From assembly GCA_035523875.1 (NCBI GenBank), contig DATKPY010000018.1:113345-177344 (forward strand): DNA of 64,000 nucleotides, read 5' to 3'. The DNA comes from JASHUC01 sp035523875 (GTDB lineage: Bacteria; Pseudomonadota; Gammaproteobacteria; Steroidobacterales; Steroidobacteraceae). Both the position numbers and the translations under genes were made by a program. This document shows, one piece after another, positions 44,741 to 53,293 of the stretch. Within the stretch, counting starts at the first letter, position 1. The number at the start of each line of letters is the position of its first letter. The notes below the pieces were generated by a model. The model had not been told where the DNA came from and did not search any database. It was given only the letters and a program-made list of their open reading frames with translations.

Positions 44741-45337
44741 ATGGCGGACAGCTCCAATTCAGGCGCACCGGGCGCGTCGGTCTCGTGGACCGTACCGAAC
44801 ATCCTGACGTGGGTACGCATCGCCGCCATTCCACTGGTGGTGCTCGCGTTTTACCTCCGCTCCCCGTGGCGCGATCCGGCCGCTGGGCTCATCTTCGCCG
44901 CGGCCGGCGTTACGGATTCACTCGATGGCTACCTCGCGCGGCGCTTGGGGCAAACCTCGCGGCTCGGCGCTTTTCTCGATCCGGTCGCCGACAAGCTCAT
45001 CGTCGCGACCGCGCTCGTGCTCCTCGTCAGCCGCGATCACCGCCCCATCGTGGTCCTCACGGCCGCCGTGATCATCGGTCGCGAGATCGCGATCTCGGCG
45101 CTGCGCGAGTGGATGGCGGAAGTCGGACAGCGCCGCAAAGTCGCGGTCTCCCTGCTCGGCAAATACAAGACGATCTTCCAGGTGGTCGGGCTCGCCATGA
45201 TGCTCTACCGTCATCCGCTTCTCGGGCTTCCGACCTACAACGCCGGTCTCGGCCTCACGGTGCTCGCAGCGGTGCTGACCCTGGTGTCAATGGTGGCCTA
45301 CCTCCGCGTGGCCTGGCCGGACCTGCGCGAGCCCTGA
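44741..45337 (+). CDS. pgsA: CDP-diacylglycerol-glycerol-3-phosphate 3-phosphatidyltransferase
   Basis: A 198-residue inner-membrane enzyme committing CDP-diacylglycerol to phosphatidylglycerol. The CDP-alcohol phosphotransferase signature DSLDGYLARRLGQTSRLGAF-LDPVADK (D..DG..AR....G..LD..AD) is complete around residues 60-85. Four to five transmembrane helices follow, including IVATALVLLVS and MMLYRHPLL. NILTWVRIAAIPLVVLAF is the typical N-terminus. Adjacent to uvrC and followed by tRNA-Gly, a familiar gammaproteobacterial order. Confidence 0.96.
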   Translation: MADSSNSGAPGASVSWTVPNILTWVRIAAIPLVVLAFYLRSPWRDPAAGLIFAAAGVTDSLDGYLARRLGQTSRLGAFLDPVADKLIVATALVLLVSRDHRPIVVLTAAVIIGREIAISALREWMAEVGQRRKVAVSLLGKYKTIFQVVGLAMMLYRHPLLGLPTYNAGLGLTVLAAVLTLVSMVAYLRVAWPDLREP

Positions 45338-45489
45338 GCGCACCCGGCGGGCGCCGAATTTCAGGGCTTCGCGGAACCCTCGCCCGGTCCGGCGCAGCGG
45401 GGCGGAGCCGTGCGAAGTCGGCCGTCAGCAATGTGCCGTAAGTCACTGATTAAAAATGATTGTCATTCCGTGGCAATCGTGTGATTGCC

Positions 45490-45517
45490 TTGACTTCACG
45501 GTGCGTGTCCTTAACAA
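45490..45517 (+). promoter_or_regulatory. Putative promoter of tRNA-Gly
   Basis: TTGACT at 45490-45495 and TAACAA at 45512-45517 are separated by 16 nt and lie about 20 nt before the tRNA. This is a plausible sigma-70 promoter. The rest of the 45338-45537 gap shows nothing else I can identify. Confidence 0.6.
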
Positions 45518-45537
45518 TCTCGCGTCCATTCGGGCGG

Positions 45538-45613
<76 letters not shown>

Positions 45614-45645
45614 AAAATTCAAAGACATAGCTTCTCTGAGAAATC

Positions 45646-45691
45646 TCCGTACGGAATCCGTACGGAAAACCGCGCCAAGATTTCCGTACGG
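45646..45691. repeat. Three copies of palindrome TCCGTACGGA
   Basis: In the 312-nt gene-free gap after tRNA-Gly, TCCGTACGGA occurs at 45646-45655 and 45657-45666, and nine of its ten bases recur at 45683-45691. The arrangement looks like a cluster of protein-binding sites or a recombination site beside a tRNA. No integrase gene is visible in the window. I see no gene in the rest of 45614-45925. Confidence 0.6.
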
Positions 45692-45925
45692 CGGGCAACG
45701 GACAGTGCTGGGCCCTGTAGGATGGTTCCGAGCTTGTCGAAATGCCGCGCGACGCGTCCCGCTCGCTCTGACTGTGAGCCCATGAGTGCCCGAAGCCAGT
45801 AGGCTCGCAATCCTAAAGGAGGCCTACGCATGAGGGGTTGAAGGTTCGGTCCCCCGAAGCGGGATCAGTTGCGCAGCGATCTGGCGCGCATCGGAAGCAA
45901 TGCCTCCATTGAAAGCCACCGGCGC

Positions 45926-46759
45926 CTACTTGCGTGGTCTGCGAGGGTCGAGGGTTCGATGCCCTACCGGGAACAGCCCGCCTCGGGTGGGACCCTCGGG
46001 TTCGCAGGCCGCCTCCGCAGCGACAGACGTTGTCCTTTCTTCGGGAAGACTCTCCTGCCTCAGGAGGTCAAGGGCCAAGCTTCGCAATGCCATCTCCGTA
46101 TCCTCGCTCAGCTGCAATACAGAGAGCTGCTCAGCCTGCCAATAAGCGCCGTATCGTTCCAAATCGACGCACCGAAGAATCCACCCCGGTCGTCCGCCCG
46201 CCGCTCGGATGAGACTCGTCTCGAATTCCGGCGATAGTGGCGGCAGGTGGTGTCTGCTGCGACTTTCTTGCAAAAGGTGGCGCAATCGTTCAGAGCTGAC
46301 CGGTCGCATGCGCACCGCGACTGCGCCACCCAGTCGCCACAGTCTCAGTTGTTGCTCCTGCTCCGTCTCAACATCCACCGCCATCAGCACGCCGACCGCC
46401 CCGCGGTGCACGCGGCGCAGGAATCTCACCATTGCATTACTGATGTCGGTCACATGATCGAGCAATAGCACGCCGGCCTTCCCGTCGGGACCCATCCTCG
46501 GGGAGGGGCGCGGGAATTGCTGAGCATCCTCTTGGGTATCAACCTGCGGGCTCAACAACTCGAGTGCGCGCGCGAGGTCATCAAGAGAACGCGTCGCAGG
46601 AGCGCATACGCATCGAACGCTGGCTTTATTCAGCCGGTCGTGCAACTCAGTGAGTAACGTTGTCTTGCCGCTGCCGAAGGGCCCGTAAAGAATCAGATAC
46701 TCACCGCGACGCAGACGCCGAGACACGTCGCGTCGCATGACGTTGATGCTGGCGTACAT
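45926..46759 (-). CDS. P-loop ATPase, paralogue of the gene at 49304
   Basis: A 277-residue ATPase with Walker A GPFGSGKTTL at about residues 26-35 and Walker B VLLLDHVTDISNAMVRFLRR near 95-115. It aligns end to end with the 247-residue ATPase encoded at 49304-50047: both share RGE-LYGP-GSGK, a SLDD segment, LLLDH, SNAMV-FLRR and GRPGWI, with Walker A at identical positions. It therefore arose by duplication within the island. It is transcribed leftward, away from the fluoride-controlled dynamin operon. A conventional family name is not evident, though ExeA-like AAA ATPases are distant possibilities. Confidence 0.8.
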   Translation of the reverse strand: MYASINVMRRDVSRRLRRGEYLILYGPFGSGKTTLLTELHDRLNKASVRCVCAPATRSLDDLARALELLSPQVDTQEDAQQFPRPSPRMGPDGKAGVLLLDHVTDISNAMVRFLRRVHRGAVGVLMAVDVETEQEQQLRLWRLGGAVAVRMRPVSSERLRHLLQESRSRHHLPPLSPEFETSLIRAAGGRPGWILRCVDLERYGAYWQAEQLSVLQLSEDTEMALRSLALDLLRQESLPEERTTSVAAEAACEPEGPTRGGLFPVGHRTLDPRRPRK

Positions 46760-47080
46760 TCCTCTAGCTCATGGCACAGCTCACATCGGCTTAGACGCAC
46801 GATTGTCGTACCGCGAATTGCCACGCCCGCACCCGACGGATATTTCCGTGCCATCGGTACTCGTCGTTCGGGAAATCCTAGAGCGCACAGGACCGGTGCG
46901 CAAGCGCTCCAGAGGGTCCCATCGACCTCAGAAGAAACGCAATGTTTCGAGCTCGAATACATAGATCTTTGGGTTGAACCTGCGGCAGCCGTGGATCGAG
47001 GGCGGAGCACTGGGAGATGATCGCGCGATAGGACGGTCGGTGCGCGAGAACATCGCAGGCGTGAGGTGGCTCGCGTGAGG
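46760..47080. other. Gene-free gap between divergent ATPase and dynamin operons
   Basis: About 320 nt without a supportable gene. On the minus strand a GATGGCAC segment near 46850 and a GTGCC near 46780 faintly recall a fluoride aptamer, but the conserved core is broken. The rightmost part leads into the promoter of the dynamin operon. Confidence 0.5.
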
Positions 47081-47109
47081 TTGCGTCGGTCACCAGATCG
47101 CCCTAGGAT
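47081..47109 (+). promoter_or_regulatory. Promoter ahead of the dynamin-MutS fluoride riboswitch
   Basis: TTGCGT at 47081-47086 and TAGGAT at 47104-47109 with a 17-nt spacer give a plausible sigma-70 promoter whose start point would fall about 10 nt before the aptamer. Confidence 0.65.
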
Positions 47110-47120
47110 GAGCCTGAGCC

Positions 47121-47172
47121 GGGAGATGGCCTCCTCCCTTTAAAAACCGCCTTGTTGGCTAATGACGCCTAA
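47121..47172 (+). promoter_or_regulatory. Fluoride riboswitch (crcB motif) of the dynamin-ATPase-MutS operon
   Basis: The RNA reads GGGAGATGGCCTCCTCCC, then AAACCGCC, a short GCC/GGC hairpin and CTAATGACGCCTA. This follows the crcB motif order: P1 helix with GATGG loop, AACCGCC, hairpin, GATGAxGCC strand. The loop GGC can pair with GCC of the 3' strand as the pseudoknot, a covariation relative to the GGAG/CTCC seen in other copies. One core position differs (CTAATG for CTGATG). The strand GACGCC (47164-47169) is also exactly complementary to GGCGTC (47196-47201) just before the ATG. Between them lies a CCTCA/TGAGG hairpin that covers the Shine-Dalgarno, so fluoride probably frees translation. 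Confidence 0.85.
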
Positions 47173-47201
47173 ACGGCCCTCATTGAGTGAGGAGCGGCGT
47201 C

Positions 47202-49307
47202 ATGTTTAACGATAGCCAGCAGCGTTATCTGGTGAACCGGTTGCGCAGCATCGAGCAGATGCTGAGCGAAGCCATTGACCAGTTGGCCCCCTCCGACACC
47301 GGGCACGTGTTTCGCACGGTTGCCGCGGATGCTACGGCGGCTCAACGCAAGATCCTCGGGGATTACCTCGCGCAGCTGCGATTCGCGCTGCGCCGCTTCA
47401 TGCTCGCTCAGCAGCTCGGCGATGAGCGTCGCCCCACCGGGGGGCTCTGGTCCCTTCAGACGGCACTCATTTTTGCGGAAATCGCGGCAGAGGAGCTGCG
47501 CCCAAAATACTGGCGCGGGTACGGCGAGGTGGACCCCGACTCGGCTGCGGCGGCCGAGCGGTTCGCGGCGGAGCTGACGACGCTGCTTCACCGGCTGGGG
47601 GATTATCTCGCACGGGGTGAAGGCGGCGGTATCGCCGCACGGCTCGCCAAGCTTTCCGGATTGCGCGAGGAGGGCGCGTTGCTCAGGGAGCTCGAACGCA
47701 TCATATTCGCTCACGGTCTCACGGAGTTGCGTGCGCCGCTCGAAGTGATGGTCGAGCGCGCCGCCTCACCTCGCTTCGAAATCGCCGTTTTCGGTCGCGT
47801 CAGCGCCGGCAAATCCTCGCTCCTCAACTGGTGGTTGGGGCAGGCGCTGCTGCCGACAGGGGTCGTTCCGGTCACGGCCGTGCCGACGCGCATCGTGGCC
47901 GGAGAGAGGGTGCGGGTGCGCATCGAGCGGGCGGGCGGCGCGCCGGTCGAGGTTCCGGCGGAGGAAATCGCGGCGTACGCGAGCGAGCAGGGCAACCCGG
48001 GCAACCTCAAGCGCGTCCTCGGGGTCCTGATCGAGGCTCCCTGCGAGCGGCTCCAGGGTGGCGTCCGTTTGGTCGACACACCGGGGCTGGGCTCGCTCGC
48101 CACCGCGGGCGCGGCGCAGACGCTCGAGTACTTGCCGCACTGCGACCTCGGCATTCTGCTCATCGAGGCGGGTGCGCCCCTTGCACCTGATGACCTCGAC
48201 GTCGCCAGGGCCATTCTCGACAGTGGCAGCGAGCTCACGGTCGTATTGAGCAAGGCGGACCGGCTGACGGGCGCAGAGCTCAATCAGGCGCTTGCGTACG
48301 TGAGATCGCAGCTCGAAGCGCAACTCTCGATGCCCATCGTGGTGCAGCCGGTGAGCACGGTCGGCGGCCACGAGACACTCGCTGTGGCATGGTTTGAGCA
48401 GGCTCTCGCGCCGCGGCTCTCGCGCCATAGCCAGCGCGCGGCAGAGGCATTGCGACGCAAGATCTCGGTCCTCCGAGAGTCGGTGATCGCAATCCTGGAT
48501 TCACGGCTGAGGGCCTCACAGAGTCAGGCCTCTGGGGCGACCCGAGGCGTACCCGCTCCCGGCGCTGAGCGCGATGTGGCGTCGGATACTCTCGCTACTG
48601 CGTCCCCGCCGAGTGACCGTGCAAGCGCACTGAACACTTCCTCGGCCTTGCACGAACAGAGTGCTCAGATCCGCGCCGACTTCGAACGGGCGCACTCGCA
48701 GCTGCTCGACTTGCGATCACGGCTACCCCGCTTCGGGAAAAGCGTGCTCGAGGAGGTGGCGGCCGAGCTCGCCCGCGGCTGGGCGGAAACCACTCAGTCC
48801 GCGCAACCGACTGCCGAGCGGATCGCGCACGCCGTCGCACGGTGTGCCGATGAGCCGGGGCACGCGGTCGCGCGCATGCTCGACCAGCTCCGGGCCGATG
48901 TGGTTCGCCTGGTAGCGCAAGAGGATCGTGCACTCGATCACGAGGTTGACATCGAGCACCCTCGCGGACGTCCCGCATTCGATGTGTCAACCAGCATCGC
49001 GAAACTGTCGCTCGATCGACCGCGGTGGCTGCCGCACTGGACTCCGATTGCCGCGCGCATGGCACGCGCCCGCGTGCAGCGCACGATGAGCGATGCGGTT
49101 GTGGCGCAGCTTCGGGTTCACGCGGACGCTCTGTACCACTGGGCCGAGGGCTACCTCGAGGTCCTCCGGCGGCGCTTCGATGTGGCCATTGCCATTCGCG
49201 AAGGCATCGAGCGATTCGGTGCCGATGAGGCGGTGAACGCCGAGGCCGCGCGGGATGCGCGTCGCGATCTCGAGCGGCTGCAGCAATGGCCGGCGATTGC
49301 AGCATGA
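47202..49307 (+). CDS. Dynamin-like GTPase 1, fluoride-riboswitch controlled
   Basis: A 701-residue bacterial dynamin-family protein. The GTPase domain has G1 GRVSAGKSSLLN (about 198-209), G2 threonine around TAVPT, G3 VDTPGLGS (291-298) and G4 LSKADRLTG (349-357). A helical N-terminal region precedes it, and a long helical stalk follows from about 420, interrupted by a low-complexity serine/alanine linker (465-510). A hydrophobic paddle is not obvious. Such proteins remodel membranes in known cases; here expression is under a fluoride riboswitch. It shares GNPGN and RLVDTPG blocks with the second dynamin at 59702-61486. Stop/start overlap (ATGA) couples it to the ATPase. Confidence 0.86.
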   Translation: MFNDSQQRYLVNRLRSIEQMLSEAIDQLAPSDTGHVFRTVAADATAAQRKILGDYLAQLRFALRRFMLAQQLGDERRPTGGLWSLQTALIFAEIAAEELRPKYWRGYGEVDPDSAAAAERFAAELTTLLHRLGDYLARGEGGGIAARLAKLSGLREEGALLRELERIIFAHGLTELRAPLEVMVERAASPRFEIAVFGRVSAGKSSLLNWWLGQALLPTGVVPVTAVPTRIVAGERVRVRIERAGGAPVEVPAEEIAAYASEQGNPGNLKRVLGVLIEAPCERLQGGVRLVDTPGLGSLATAGAAQTLEYLPHCDLGILLIEAGAPLAPDDLDVARAILDSGSELTVVLSKADRLTGAELNQALAYVRSQLEAQLSMPIVVQPVSTVGGHETLAVAWFEQALAPRLSRHSQRAAEALRRKISVLRESVIAILDSRLRASQSQASGATRGVPAPGAERDVASDTLATASPPSDRASALNTSSALHEQSAQIRADFERAHSQLLDLRSRLPRFGKSVLEEVAAELARGWAETTQSAQPTAERIAHAVARCADEPGHAVARMLDQLRADVVRLVAQEDRALDHEVDIEHPRGRPAFDVSTSIAKLSLDRPRWLPHWTPIAARMARARVQRTMSDAVVAQLRVHADALYHWAEGYLEVLRRRFDVAIAIREGIERFGADEAVNAEAARDARRDLERLQQWPAIAA

Positions 49308-50047
49308 AGCATTGGCCGCCTGAGTTCGTCTCGACGCTGGATGAGCGCCTGGGCCGCGGTGAGCATCTTGCCCTTTATGGTCCGCGCGGCAGTGGCAAGT
49401 CGGCGGTTCTTGCCGACTTGCACACGCGGCTCAGTCGAGCGCGTGTGCCCTGCGCGTTGTCAGCCTCAACGAGTTCTCTCGATGACATCACCCGCGCTCT
49501 CGAGCAAGCATACCCGTGGGTGCAGACGCTCGAGGTGACCCGTCGCGCGGCGCGATCGCGGCTGTGGTGGGCCGCCGATCAGCGTTTTGGTGTACTGCTG
49601 CTCGATCATCTCTCGGAGGTGAGCAATGCGATGGTCGGATTCCTGCGCCGGCTGCACGGACGCGTCGTGGGCGTTTTGTCGGCAGTGGACGTCGAGGATG
49701 AGCGTGGACGACGGCAGATGAAGTCGTGGCGATACGGTGCCTTCTCGGTGCGCATGCCGCTTGCGAGCCCGGGACAGCTGCGTCGCTTGCTTCATGCACG
49801 CTGTGCGAGCCTCGCCCTGCCGCCACACGATGAAGAACAGGAGCATCGACTCGTGAACCAGGCGCGCGGTCGGCCCGGCTGGATCGTCCAATGCACGGAG
49901 CTCGAACGGGACGCGCGATATTGGTGCGCGCACGGACTCTTGATCTCGGTGCTGTGTACCGACACGGAAGCTGCGGTGCGCTTGCGGGCTCTCGATCTGC
50001 TGCGCCCGCCCACCGCTCGCGCGACGAGCACTGGTCCACCCGGTTGA
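49304..50047 (+). CDS. P-loop ATPase of the dynamin-MutS fluoride operon
   Basis: A 247-residue ATPase with Walker A GPRGSGKSAV (26-35), Walker B VLLLDHLSEVSNAMVGFLRR and a conserved late GRPGWIVQ segment. It is the paralogue of the leftward gene at 45926-46759. The protein looks like a single AAA-type module without added domains or membrane helices. It overlaps the dynamin-like GTPase by 4 nt and the first MutS-like gene by 1 nt, so all are translated together. The role is unknown; partnership with the GTPase or MutS-like proteins is inferred from operon structure. Confidence 0.82.
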   Translation: MKHWPPEFVSTLDERLGRGEHLALYGPRGSGKSAVLADLHTRLSRARVPCALSASTSSLDDITRALEQAYPWVQTLEVTRRAARSRLWWAADQRFGVLLLDHLSEVSNAMVGFLRRLHGRVVGVLSAVDVEDERGRRQMKSWRYGAFSVRMPLASPGQLRRLLHARCASLALPPHDEEQEHRLVNQARGRPGWIVQCTELERDARYWCAHGLLISVLCTDTEAAVRLRALDLLRPPTARATSTGPPG

Positions 50048-51678
50048 TGAATCGAGCCGTGCCCTTTTACAGCATTCTCTTCGATCGCCAAGAGAGCGGC
50101 ATGCACGAGCATCAGCCGGAGCCTGAGTGCTTCCACGATCTGCATCTTGATCAGATCGTGGCCTCGATCACCGCCGGTCGCGAAGCGTATAGCCTCGACC
50201 CGTTCTTCCGTACGCCGCTTCAGCACCTTGGGAGCATTACTTATCGCCACGAGGTGTTTCGCGATTTGGAGGATGCGACGCTCTCATCGCATATCGCCTC
50301 GTTCGCCTCGCGCATGTGCATCGTCCGGGAGCGTCTTGCGCAATCGGGGAAGGCTCATTACGTATTGCAGAAACACCGCTGGTTCCTCGATGCGGCGGGC
50401 CTCTATTGTGAGGCGGCCGCCGAGCTACTCTGGAAGCTGAGCGAGGCACGGCCCCGGTCGAGGGGGCTGCTCGAGTTCGCCGAGTATCTCGGTGCCTATC
50501 TGGGATCGAGCGGATTCTTGTCGATGCGTGATGAGGCAAGCCGCCTCGCCGCGGAGCTCAACGCAATCGAGTATGACCTCCAGCTGGAGGGCACCCGGAT
50601 CGAGGTGCGCCTGCATGAGGCCGCCCCGGACTATGGTGCCGAAGTATCGAAGACGTTTGCGAAGTTTGCGCAAGCTGCGGCCCGCGAGCACCAATTCCGA
50701 TTTCACCAGTATCCCGAGATGAACCACATCGAGGCGGCAATCCTCGATCGCGTCGCGCTCCTCTTTCCACGCCCGTTCTCTGATCTCGGCTCCTTCTGGG
50801 CGCGATATCACCAGGGGGTATTCGATGCGGTGATCGAGCGCTTCGACCGGCAGGTGCAGTTCTATTGCGCCTATCGTGAGCACGTGGCGCGGATGCGGTC
50901 CGCGGGATGTGAATTCTGCTATCCGGAGGTGATCGATCGCTCGAAGGAGGTGCGGGCCGAGGCGATGGTCGATCTCGCCCTCGCAGGCACGCTCGTGACT
51001 GCTTCGCGGCAGGGAGCTGGCCGGAGCGCGCTGATAACGAATGACTTGTACCTCGAAGGCACGGAGCGAATTTTCGTCGTCACCGGCGCCAATCAGGGTG
51101 GCAAGACCACCGTCGCCCGCGCATTCGGGCAGCTCCACTACCTCGCCGCGCTCGGTTGCCCCGTGCCGGCGCGCGAGGCGCGTCTCTTGCTCTTCGATGA
51201 GCTCTTCACGCATTTCGAGCGGGAGGAGAGCGCCGAGAGCCTGGTGGGCAAGCTCGAGGACGAGCTGCTGCGCATGCGCCGGATTCTGCAGGCGGCGACA
51301 CCGCGCAGCATCCTCATCATGAACGAGACCTTCGGCTCGACGACTCTCGAGGATGCACGCTTGCTCGGGAAGGCGGTTCTACGGGAGATCATCGCGAAGG
51401 ACATGCTGTGCGTTTGCGTGACGTTCGTCGAGGAGCTCGCCTCCCTCGATGCGGCGACGGTCAGCATGGTTGCGGGCGTCGATCCAAATGACCCGGCGGT
51501 GCGCACGTTCCGGATCGTGCGCGAGCCGGCCAACGGACTCGCCTATGCGCTTGCGATCGCCCGCAAGTACGGGCTAACGGACGAGGAGGTAAGAGCGCGG
51601 ATTGCGGGGAGGTCAGTGCGAGTGGGGGCAGTGCCCGTCGCTCGAGGATCAGAAGCGGGAAGGGACTCTCACCCGTGA
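50047..51678 (+). CDS. MutS-like ATPase 1
   Basis: A 543-residue protein with a MutS-type helical core and C-terminal ATPase. Walker A is TGANQGGKTTVARAF (346-360). The loop FDELFTHFEREE is the usual MutS dimer-signal region. The Walker B-like site reads ILIMNETFGSTT, with asparagine in place of the canonical aspartate (N426). There is no N-terminal mismatch-recognition domain (no FxE), so canonical mismatch binding is unlikely. It is adjacent to and colinear with a second MutS-like protein, suggesting an obligate heterodimer. Member of the fluoride-controlled operon; MutS-type genes are among the recognised fluoride-riboswitch associates. Confidence 0.85.
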   Translation: MNRAVPFYSILFDRQESGMHEHQPEPECFHDLHLDQIVASITAGREAYSLDPFFRTPLQHLGSITYRHEVFRDLEDATLSSHIASFASRMCIVRERLAQSGKAHYVLQKHRWFLDAAGLYCEAAAELLWKLSEARPRSRGLLEFAEYLGAYLGSSGFLSMRDEASRLAAELNAIEYDLQLEGTRIEVRLHEAAPDYGAEVSKTFAKFAQAAAREHQFRFHQYPEMNHIEAAILDRVALLFPRPFSDLGSFWARYHQGVFDAVIERFDRQVQFYCAYREHVARMRSAGCEFCYPEVIDRSKEVRAEAMVDLALAGTLVTASRQGAGRSALITNDLYLEGTERIFVVTGANQGGKTTVARAFGQLHYLAALGCPVPAREARLLLFDELFTHFEREESAESLVGKLEDELLRMRRILQAATPRSILIMNETFGSTTLEDARLLGKAVLREIIAKDMLCVCVTFVEELASLDAATVSMVAGVDPNDPAVRTFRIVREPANGLAYALAIARKYGLTDEEVRARIAGRSVRVGAVPVARGSEAGRDSHP

Positions 51679-53252
51679 AGGTGCATCTGCTCTTCCGCGA
51701 CCGTGAGTTTGATGCGAACGCCCCACTTCGCGCCACGGCGGCCGCATTGACACAGGACTTGGGTCTCGATGCAGTCTTCGCATCAATGGCGGGGCGCGAT
51801 GAGTTTCTCCTCGATACTGCGCGCAAGGTCCTCCTCGCGAGCCTCACGGATCCACAGGAAATTGCATACCGCCAGCGAATCCTCGAGGACTGCCTGGCGC
51901 AGCCGGACGTCGTGCGCGAAATGTATGCGATCGCGGTCGAGGCGATCGCGCGCGAACGGCGCATCTGGGGCTGGACGCTCAATCGCTACCCGGAAGCTTG
52001 GCTCCATCGATCGCTCGATGCGCTGCAGCTGCTGCTCGGGATGCTTAGGCGCCTGAGAGCGATTGCGGACCGGCGGGGAAGGCAGTTTCGTTCCGAGGGG
52101 TTCACGAGTCTCTTGGACATGCTGCAATCGGAGCTCAATGACCCCTACCTGAGCGAGATCGAGGATCACCTGAGCCGACTCGAGCTGCGCCACGGTTTGC
52201 TGCTCAGCGCGACGCTGGCGCAGGGCAATACGGCAGCCGGCTACACGCTTCGCCGATCCGAGTCGATGAGGCAAGGATTGCTCGAGCGCATGCAGAGCTG
52301 GGTTGGGAAGCTCGCAGGCGCGGAGCGATCGAGCTACGTCTATGAGATCGATCCACGCGATGAGGGCGGCGTTCAGGCTCTGGGGGAGATCCGCGGGCGC
52401 GGCCTCAGCGGCGTGGCCATCCGACTTGGGCAGGCGGTGGAGCACGTCCTCGGTTTTCTTTCGGTGTTGCGCCTCGAGCTCGGCTTCTACATGGGGTGCC
52501 TCAATCTTCGTGACGGACTCGCGCGCAAGGGCGTCCCCGTCGCGATTCCCGAGGCGCTGCCCACACCTGCCGCCGCGACCATCTGCGGGGCAGACGGTGC
52601 GAGGGTGCTTGCGGCGCACGGCCTATATGACGTTTCACTCGCACTCAGCATGGAGGAGCACGCCATCGGCAACGAGCTGCACGCCGATGAGAAGCAGCTG
52701 ATCGTGATCACCGGGGCGAATCGGGGCGGTAAGACGACCTTCCTGCGCAGCCTCGGTCAGGCGCAGCTCATGATGCAGTGTGGACTTTACGTGCCGGCAG
52801 AGTCCTTCCGGGCGAGCGTGTGCACGGGGGTGTTCACGCATTTCAAGCGCGAGGAGGACCCGGGCATGAGGAGGGGCAAGCTCGATGAGGAGCTTGGCCG
52901 CATGAGCGCCCTCATCGATCAGGTCAGTCCCGGGGCCCTGATGCTCTTCAACGAATCGTTTGCCTCGACCAACGAGCGAGAGGGTTCGGAGATCGCCCGA
53001 CAGATCGTCAAGGCACTGCTCGCGGCGGGCATCGAGATCGTCTTCGTCACGCACCTCTACGACCTCGCGCGAGGATTTCTCCTCGAGGGCCAGGGCGCCC
53101 GTCTTTTCCTTCGCGCCGAGCGCCTGGCGGATGGCCGCCGCACATTCCGGATTCTCGAAGGCGAGCCACTGCCAACGAGCTACGGAGCCGACTTGTATCA
53201 GAGGATCTTCGGCACGGATGAGAAGCGCGGCGTGACCGAAGAGAGTGCATGA
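51675..53252 (+). CDS. MutS-like ATPase 2
   Basis: A 525-residue MutS-type ATPase. Walker A TGANRGGKTTFLRSL (346-360), VFTHFKREEDPGMRRGKLDE and LMLFNESFASTNEREG line up residue for residue with MutS-like 1, including the asparagine at 426. The N-terminal 330 residues are helical clamp/lever-like sequence without mismatch-recognition domain. GTG at 51675 overlaps the preceding stop by 4 nt. Last gene of the operon; the convergent MFS gene ends 41 nt away and no clear terminator is visible. Confidence 0.85.
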   Translation: MKVHLLFRDREFDANAPLRATAAALTQDLGLDAVFASMAGRDEFLLDTARKVLLASLTDPQEIAYRQRILEDCLAQPDVVREMYAIAVEAIARERRIWGWTLNRYPEAWLHRSLDALQLLLGMLRRLRAIADRRGRQFRSEGFTSLLDMLQSELNDPYLSEIEDHLSRLELRHGLLLSATLAQGNTAAGYTLRRSESMRQGLLERMQSWVGKLAGAERSSYVYEIDPRDEGGVQALGEIRGRGLSGVAIRLGQAVEHVLGFLSVLRLELGFYMGCLNLRDGLARKGVPVAIPEALPTPAAATICGADGARVLAAHGLYDVSLALSMEEHAIGNELHADEKQLIVITGANRGGKTTFLRSLGQAQLMMQCGLYVPAESFRASVCTGVFTHFKREEDPGMRRGKLDEELGRMSALIDQVSPGALMLFNESFASTNEREGSEIARQIVKALLAAGIEIVFVTHLYDLARGFLLEGQGARLFLRAERLADGRRTFRILEGEPLPTSYGADLYQRIFGTDEKRGVTEESA

Positions 53253-53293
53253 CGGGAGCCCCGACGCGTGGCGGTAGCGAGGGGATCAACGTC

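Noticed and set aside
45614..45925. Integrase remnant downstream of tRNA-Gly.
   Set aside because: Short frames here do not resemble tyrosine or serine recombinases.
46760..46860. Possible seventh fluoride riboswitch upstream of the leftward ATPase (minus strand GATGGCAC ... GTGCC).
   Set aside because: The pseudoknot-like complementarity exists, but AACCGCC is absent and GATG is separated from TGCC by extra bases. It may be a decayed copy, but the evidence is too weak.
46693..47010. 105-residue minus-strand frame overlapping the ATPase start.
   Set aside because: It overlaps a real gene, has no Shine-Dalgarno and no recognisable features.
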